14,475 bases of DNA from Terriglobia bacterium (GTDB lineage Bacteria > Acidobacteriota > Terriglobia > UBA7540), in contig JAIQGB010000110.1 of the NCBI GenBank assembly GCA_020072905.1, positions 1-14,475 of the forward strand, in the 5' to 3' direction. The position numbers were made by a program, and so were the translations under genes. Below the pieces are notes generated by a model, which was given only the letters and a program-made list of their open reading frames with translations, had not been told where the DNA came from and did not search any database. This document shows, one piece after another, positions 13,449 to 14,475 of this stretch (position 1 is the first letter of the stretch; each line of letters opens with the position of its first letter).

Positions 13449-14309
13449 CTAGTGCCCCTGCTCCGCGGCCGCTCCAATCACCGACGCTTGCAGCAAAAGC
13501 ACCACCTGAATCTCCCGGTCCCAGACGGGCCATTCGTGCTTGCCGGGAAATTCGCGGTACTGGTAGGGGATTTTGAGTTCCGAGAGCAGCTTCACAAAGT
13601 CGCGATTCTCCTGGAGCAGGGAATCCTCCGAGCCGACGGAGAGGTAAAGCTGCGGGCGCATTTCGGCGGGGACTTTCCTGACCAACTCGAACGGGTCTTC
13701 CGCGGCGCGAGCGGGGTTATCCGGCGGGCCGAAAACGTTGGCGACAAGTTTCTGGAATTCCGGGTCGTCGGAATGCGCTTCTCTGTGCCGCGCGGCGGCC
13801 AGCGCCCCGCTCAGGCTGGCTGTAGCGGCGAACATGTCGGGATGCTTCAAGCCCAGCTTCATGGCGCCGTAGCCGCCCATGGAGAGCCCGGCAATGGCGC
13901 GTCCCTGACGCGAGGCGACGGTGCGGTAGTGGCCGTCCACATAAGGAATCAGGTCGAGCACGATGAAATCTTCCCAGGCCAGGTTCGCGTCCTCGTGACT
14001 GTTCGTGTAGAAGCCGTTGTCGCCTTCCGGCATGACGATAATTTCCTGATAGCCGCGCGCGTAGTCGGTGATCCGCGAGTAGCTCACCCAGGCCGGATAG
14101 TGGTCCGTGAAGCCGTGCAGCAAATAGAGCACCGGATAGCGCCGCGTCGAAGTTGCGTAGTCGCGGGGAAGAATGATGTTGAAGCCGACGGTCATCCCGC
14201 CCAGGTGCGGCGCCGCAATCTCAACTGTTTGATAGTCGCTGGCCATCCCCCATGACGAGAGGCTAAGCACGAACGCGAGCACGGCGGGCAAAGCGCGTGT
14301 GAGTTTCAT
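13449..14309 (-). CDS. Secreted esterase-D-like alpha/beta hydrolase
   Basis: 286 residues with a signal peptide (MKLTRALPAVLAFVLSLSSW, cleavage near GMA-SD). It belongs to the putative esterase family that includes esterase D, tributyrin esterases and feruloyl esterases. Signs are RYPVLYLLHGFTDHYPAW (57-74), AWEDFIVLDLIPYVDGHY (111-128), the nucleophile elbow IAGLSMGGYGAMKLG (S143), and a likely triad with D229 (SVGSEDSLL) and H258 (FPGKHEWPVWD). Substrate unknown; exported acyl- or feruloyl-type esterase is reasonable. The ATG at 14309 has a good upstream GAGGGTGGA. It is convergent with the PIG-L-like gene, whose frameshifted stop is 1 bp away; the restored stop is 84 bp away. Confidence 0.87.
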   Translation of the reverse strand: MKLTRALPAVLAFVLSLSSWGMASDYQTVEIAAPHLGGMTVGFNIILPRDYATSTRRYPVLYLLHGFTDHYPAWVSYSRITDYARGYQEIIVMPEGDNGFYTNSHEDANLAWEDFIVLDLIPYVDGHYRTVASRQGRAIAGLSMGGYGAMKLGLKHPDMFAATASLSGALAAARHREAHSDDPEFQKLVANVFGPPDNPARAAEDPFELVRKVPAEMRPQLYLSVGSEDSLLQENRDFVKLLSELKIPYQYREFPGKHEWPVWDREIQVVLLLQASVIGAAAEQGH

Positions 14310-14339
14310 TCCACCCTCTCACCCCCAGCGGGAGCCGCG

Positions 14340-14369
14340 ATTCTAGCCGAGACGATCGGCACACCGCAA
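14340..14369 (-). promoter_or_regulatory. Possible promoter of the esterase gene
   Basis: On the minus strand TTGCGG (14369-14364), 18 bases, TAGAAT (14345-14340). The -10 matches 5/6 and the -35 is weaker. The leader would be about 25 bases. Confidence 0.35.
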
Positions 14370-14403
14370 TGAGATTGCCGCCCTCAACTCGCTCAATGCC
14401 GCC

Positions 14404-14433
14404 TTGACACCCGGCGAACCTGCCGATGATAAT
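14404..14433 (+). promoter_or_regulatory. Promoter pointing rightward out of the window
   Basis: TTGACA (14404-14409), an 18-base spacer, then GATAAT (14428-14433), which gives 6/6 and 5/6 matches. No gene starts convincingly before the window ends. The ATG inside the -10 region is unlikely to be a start. It implies a divergently transcribed neighbour of the esterase just beyond 14475. Confidence 0.5.
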
Positions 14434-14475
14434 GGCTCTCCTTCAGCGGAACCGAAGCTGCCTCGCCCAATCGCG

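Noticed and set aside
14432..14475. ATG reading into the right edge as the start of a gene
   Set aside because: It overlaps the -10 hexamer of the rightward promoter and has no ribosome-binding site.

Overview
The window looks like a piece of a high-GC bacterial genome, most likely an Acidobacteriota member or relative recovered from a metagenome. That placement is an inference. It rests on the gene families (an outer-membrane lipoprotein-sorting-like protein with a DEILDKYVQALGG start, many secreted hydrolases) and on heptamer-periodic spacers between genes. No rRNA, tRNA or CRISPR array was seen.

Layout. (1) 1-245, minus: a fragment of an M49-like (dipeptidyl-peptidase III-like) metallopeptidase. 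It joins abruptly, near 245, to a 5'-truncated NuoF-like gene on the plus strand, so this is either a rearrangement or an assembly chimera. (2) 246-3441, plus: a redox operon made of a NuoF-like diaphorase C-terminus, a HoxU/NuoG-N-like iron-sulfur protein with a cysteine-rich tail, and a stand-alone FMN domain of the glutamate synthase family that overlaps the previous gene by 4 bp. (3) 3592-4353, plus: a secreted lipoprotein-sorting-like protein. (4) 4610-7607, minus: thiD with its own near-consensus promoter, an unknown exported protein, a membrane-anchored YHS protein and a membrane-anchored TPR protein. (5) 7746-8987, plus: a class V aminotransferase of the cysteine desulfurase-like group that lacks a recognisable desulfurase cysteine. 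(6) 8988-10838: a secreted parallel beta-helix gene, visibly more AT-rich than its surroundings, lying between a paired REP/BIME-like palindrome and a decayed copy of it, with a run-on C-terminus. (7) 10839-13447, plus: a secreted CocE/S15 hydrolase and a PIG-L family protein whose C-terminus is frameshifted by a 4-bp tandem duplication. (8) 13449-14309, minus: a secreted esterase-D-like hydrolase. The window ends with a good promoter pointing rightward out of it.

How the genes work together. The strongest candidate for a poorly described system is the redox operon. A NADH/FMN/Fe-S diaphorase module of the type used by electron-bifurcating hydrogenases and related enzymes sits with a glutamate-synthase-like flavoprotein. 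That flavoprotein has no glutaminase domain, no recognisable classical 3Fe-4S cysteine loop, and a four-cysteine motif at its N-terminus instead. It could be a NADH-linked, possibly bifurcating or confurcating, enzyme of unknown substrate. The rest of the window looks like housekeeping (thiD) plus secreted or envelope hydrolases. Several hairpin and heptamer repeat families mark the intergenic spaces.
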